7,359 bases of DNA from an uncultured Erysipelotrichaceae bacterium (lineage in GTDB: Bacteria > Bacillota_I > Bacilli_A > Erysipelotrichales > Erysipelotrichaceae): the NCBI GenBank assembly GCA_902795905.1, contig CADBMY010000236.1, positions 1 to 7,359 on the forward strand, given 5' to 3'. Shown here piece after piece: positions 6,683 through 7,359 of this stretch; the first letter of the stretch is position 1; each line of letters begins with the position of its first letter. Made by a program: the position numbers and the translations under genes. The notes under the pieces are model-generated. The model did no database searches and was not told where the DNA came from. It worked only from the letters and a program-made list of their open reading frames with translations.

Positions 6683-7359
6683 GACAGATTGGCCCTCCGT
6701 ATATCTTCGCGGCAATCCCGAACGGTCTGACTGTATTCGCCCTGAATAAACAATACATCACCGGTTGGAGCCGCAAATGTTCTGCCGGCGCGTCCTGCCA
6801 TCTGGATCAGGCCCGCACGGTCAAAGATACGGTGATCAGCACGATAGATGCAGATCTGAGCATCGGCTATCGTTACCCCTCTTTCCAGTACTGTTGTCGC
6901 AACGATAATGCCGCGGGGATCCCTGCGGAAGTGTTCGATCACTTCATCCCGGTTCTCCGTTTTGCTTGTGCAAAGCGCCGCCGGATACAGCAAACTCAGA
7001 AACATGTGCAGTACTTTCCCCAGCCGGATCGTCGGCACAAAGATCATCCGCGGATGTTCCCGGTGGGTATTGATCCAGTGCAGCAGATACACCAGCCGAA
7101 GCGGCAGAAAACCGGTGCGGATCACAGGCTCCGGCAGCGGATATCCGTGCGGTCTCTGATTCAGCACCAGACGGTACAGCGTACCTTTGGAGACACGGCG
7201 TTCCAGTTCCCGGTCGGGTGTAGCTGTCAGATAGATACAGTGTCCCCTGCAGGCACTGGCAGCGATGCCGTGCAGTACCGGATCTCCCTTAAACGGAAAA
7301 GCATCCGGCTCATCCAGGATCAGCAGATCGAAAGCCCGGTAATACCGGTACAGCTGATG
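6670..7359 (-). CDS. comFA: ComFA, ATP-dependent DNA translocation helicase of competence (5' part outside window)
   Basis: ComFA is a DEAD-box-like ATPase at the inner face of the membrane that helps pull single-stranded DNA into competent cells. The window holds the C-terminal 229 residues, about half of a usual ComFA (family about 400-450). It enters in motif II (DEPDAFPF, the ComFA form of DEAD/DEVDAF), followed by motif III TATP. The second RecA-like lobe contains MIFVPTI, ATTVLERGVTI (motif V) and QMAGRAGR (motif VI). Walker A and the N-terminal zinc region would lie past the right edge. A GTG at 7167 falls inside the conserved helicase core and is not a start. The 3' end overlaps comFC by 13 bases. 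Confidence 0.93.
   Translation of the reverse strand, partial: HQLYRYYRAFDLLILDEPDAFPFKGDPVLHGIAASACRGHCIYLTATPDRELERRVSKGTLYRLVLNQRPHGYPLPEPVIRTGFLPLRLVYLLHWINTHREHPRMIFVPTIRLGKVLHMFLSLLYPAALCTSKTENRDEVIEHFRRDPRGIIVATTVLERGVTIADAQICIYRADHRIFDRAGLIQMAGRAGRTFAAPTGDVLFIQGEYSQTVRDCREDIRRANLSCAV
6693..6698 (-). promoter_or_regulatory. comFC ribosome binding site inside comFA
   Basis: GGAGGG stands 10 bases before ATG 6682, within the last codons of comFA. The spacing is slightly long but the match is full. Confidence 0.65.

Overview
The window is a compact, fully minus-strand block from a low-to-mid GC Bacillota genome. The gene order comFA-comFC-secA-prfB is a hallmark of that phylum. The missing hpf gene and the protein style suggest an Erysipelotrichia-like member, but that is only inference. 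There is almost no non-coding DNA. The longest gap is 65 bases between comFC and secA, and it carries a convincing promoter.

In transcription order (right to left) the layout is as follows. The 3' part of comFA (competence DNA-translocation helicase) runs in from the right edge. comFC (zinc-finger/phosphoribosyltransferase-like competence protein) overlaps its end. secA follows, driven by its own sigma-A-type promoter whose -35 box contains the comFC stop codon. prfB (release factor 2) comes next, expressed through the classic programmed +1 frameshift at CTT-TGA-C. Last is a very large open reading frame that starts 5 bases after prfB and runs off the left edge.

The last gene is the surprise. 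I read it codon by codon from position 2552 to position 3 and found no stop in 850 codons. Residues 1 to about 300 are a complete RluA/RluD-family 23S rRNA pseudouridine synthase (S4 domain plus catalytic domain). The chain then continues in frame through a charged linker, one transmembrane helix (about 345-366), four Ig-like modules (the last three of the Cry22Aa/DUF5011 type), a Pro/Thr/Ser-rich spacer and the start of a phage-tail-lysozyme-like peptidoglycan hydrolase domain. As written, it is a cytoplasmic RNA-modifying enzyme joined through the membrane to an extracellular cell-wall hydrolase. I know of no described protein with this architecture.

Functionally, secA, prfB and the fusion gene look like one transcript (gaps of 9 and 5 bases). 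It would link protein export, translation termination, rRNA modification and cell-wall processing. The pairing of prfB with an RluD-like enzyme is notable because, in E. coli, RluD modifies helix 69 of 23S rRNA and its loss affects RF2-dependent termination.
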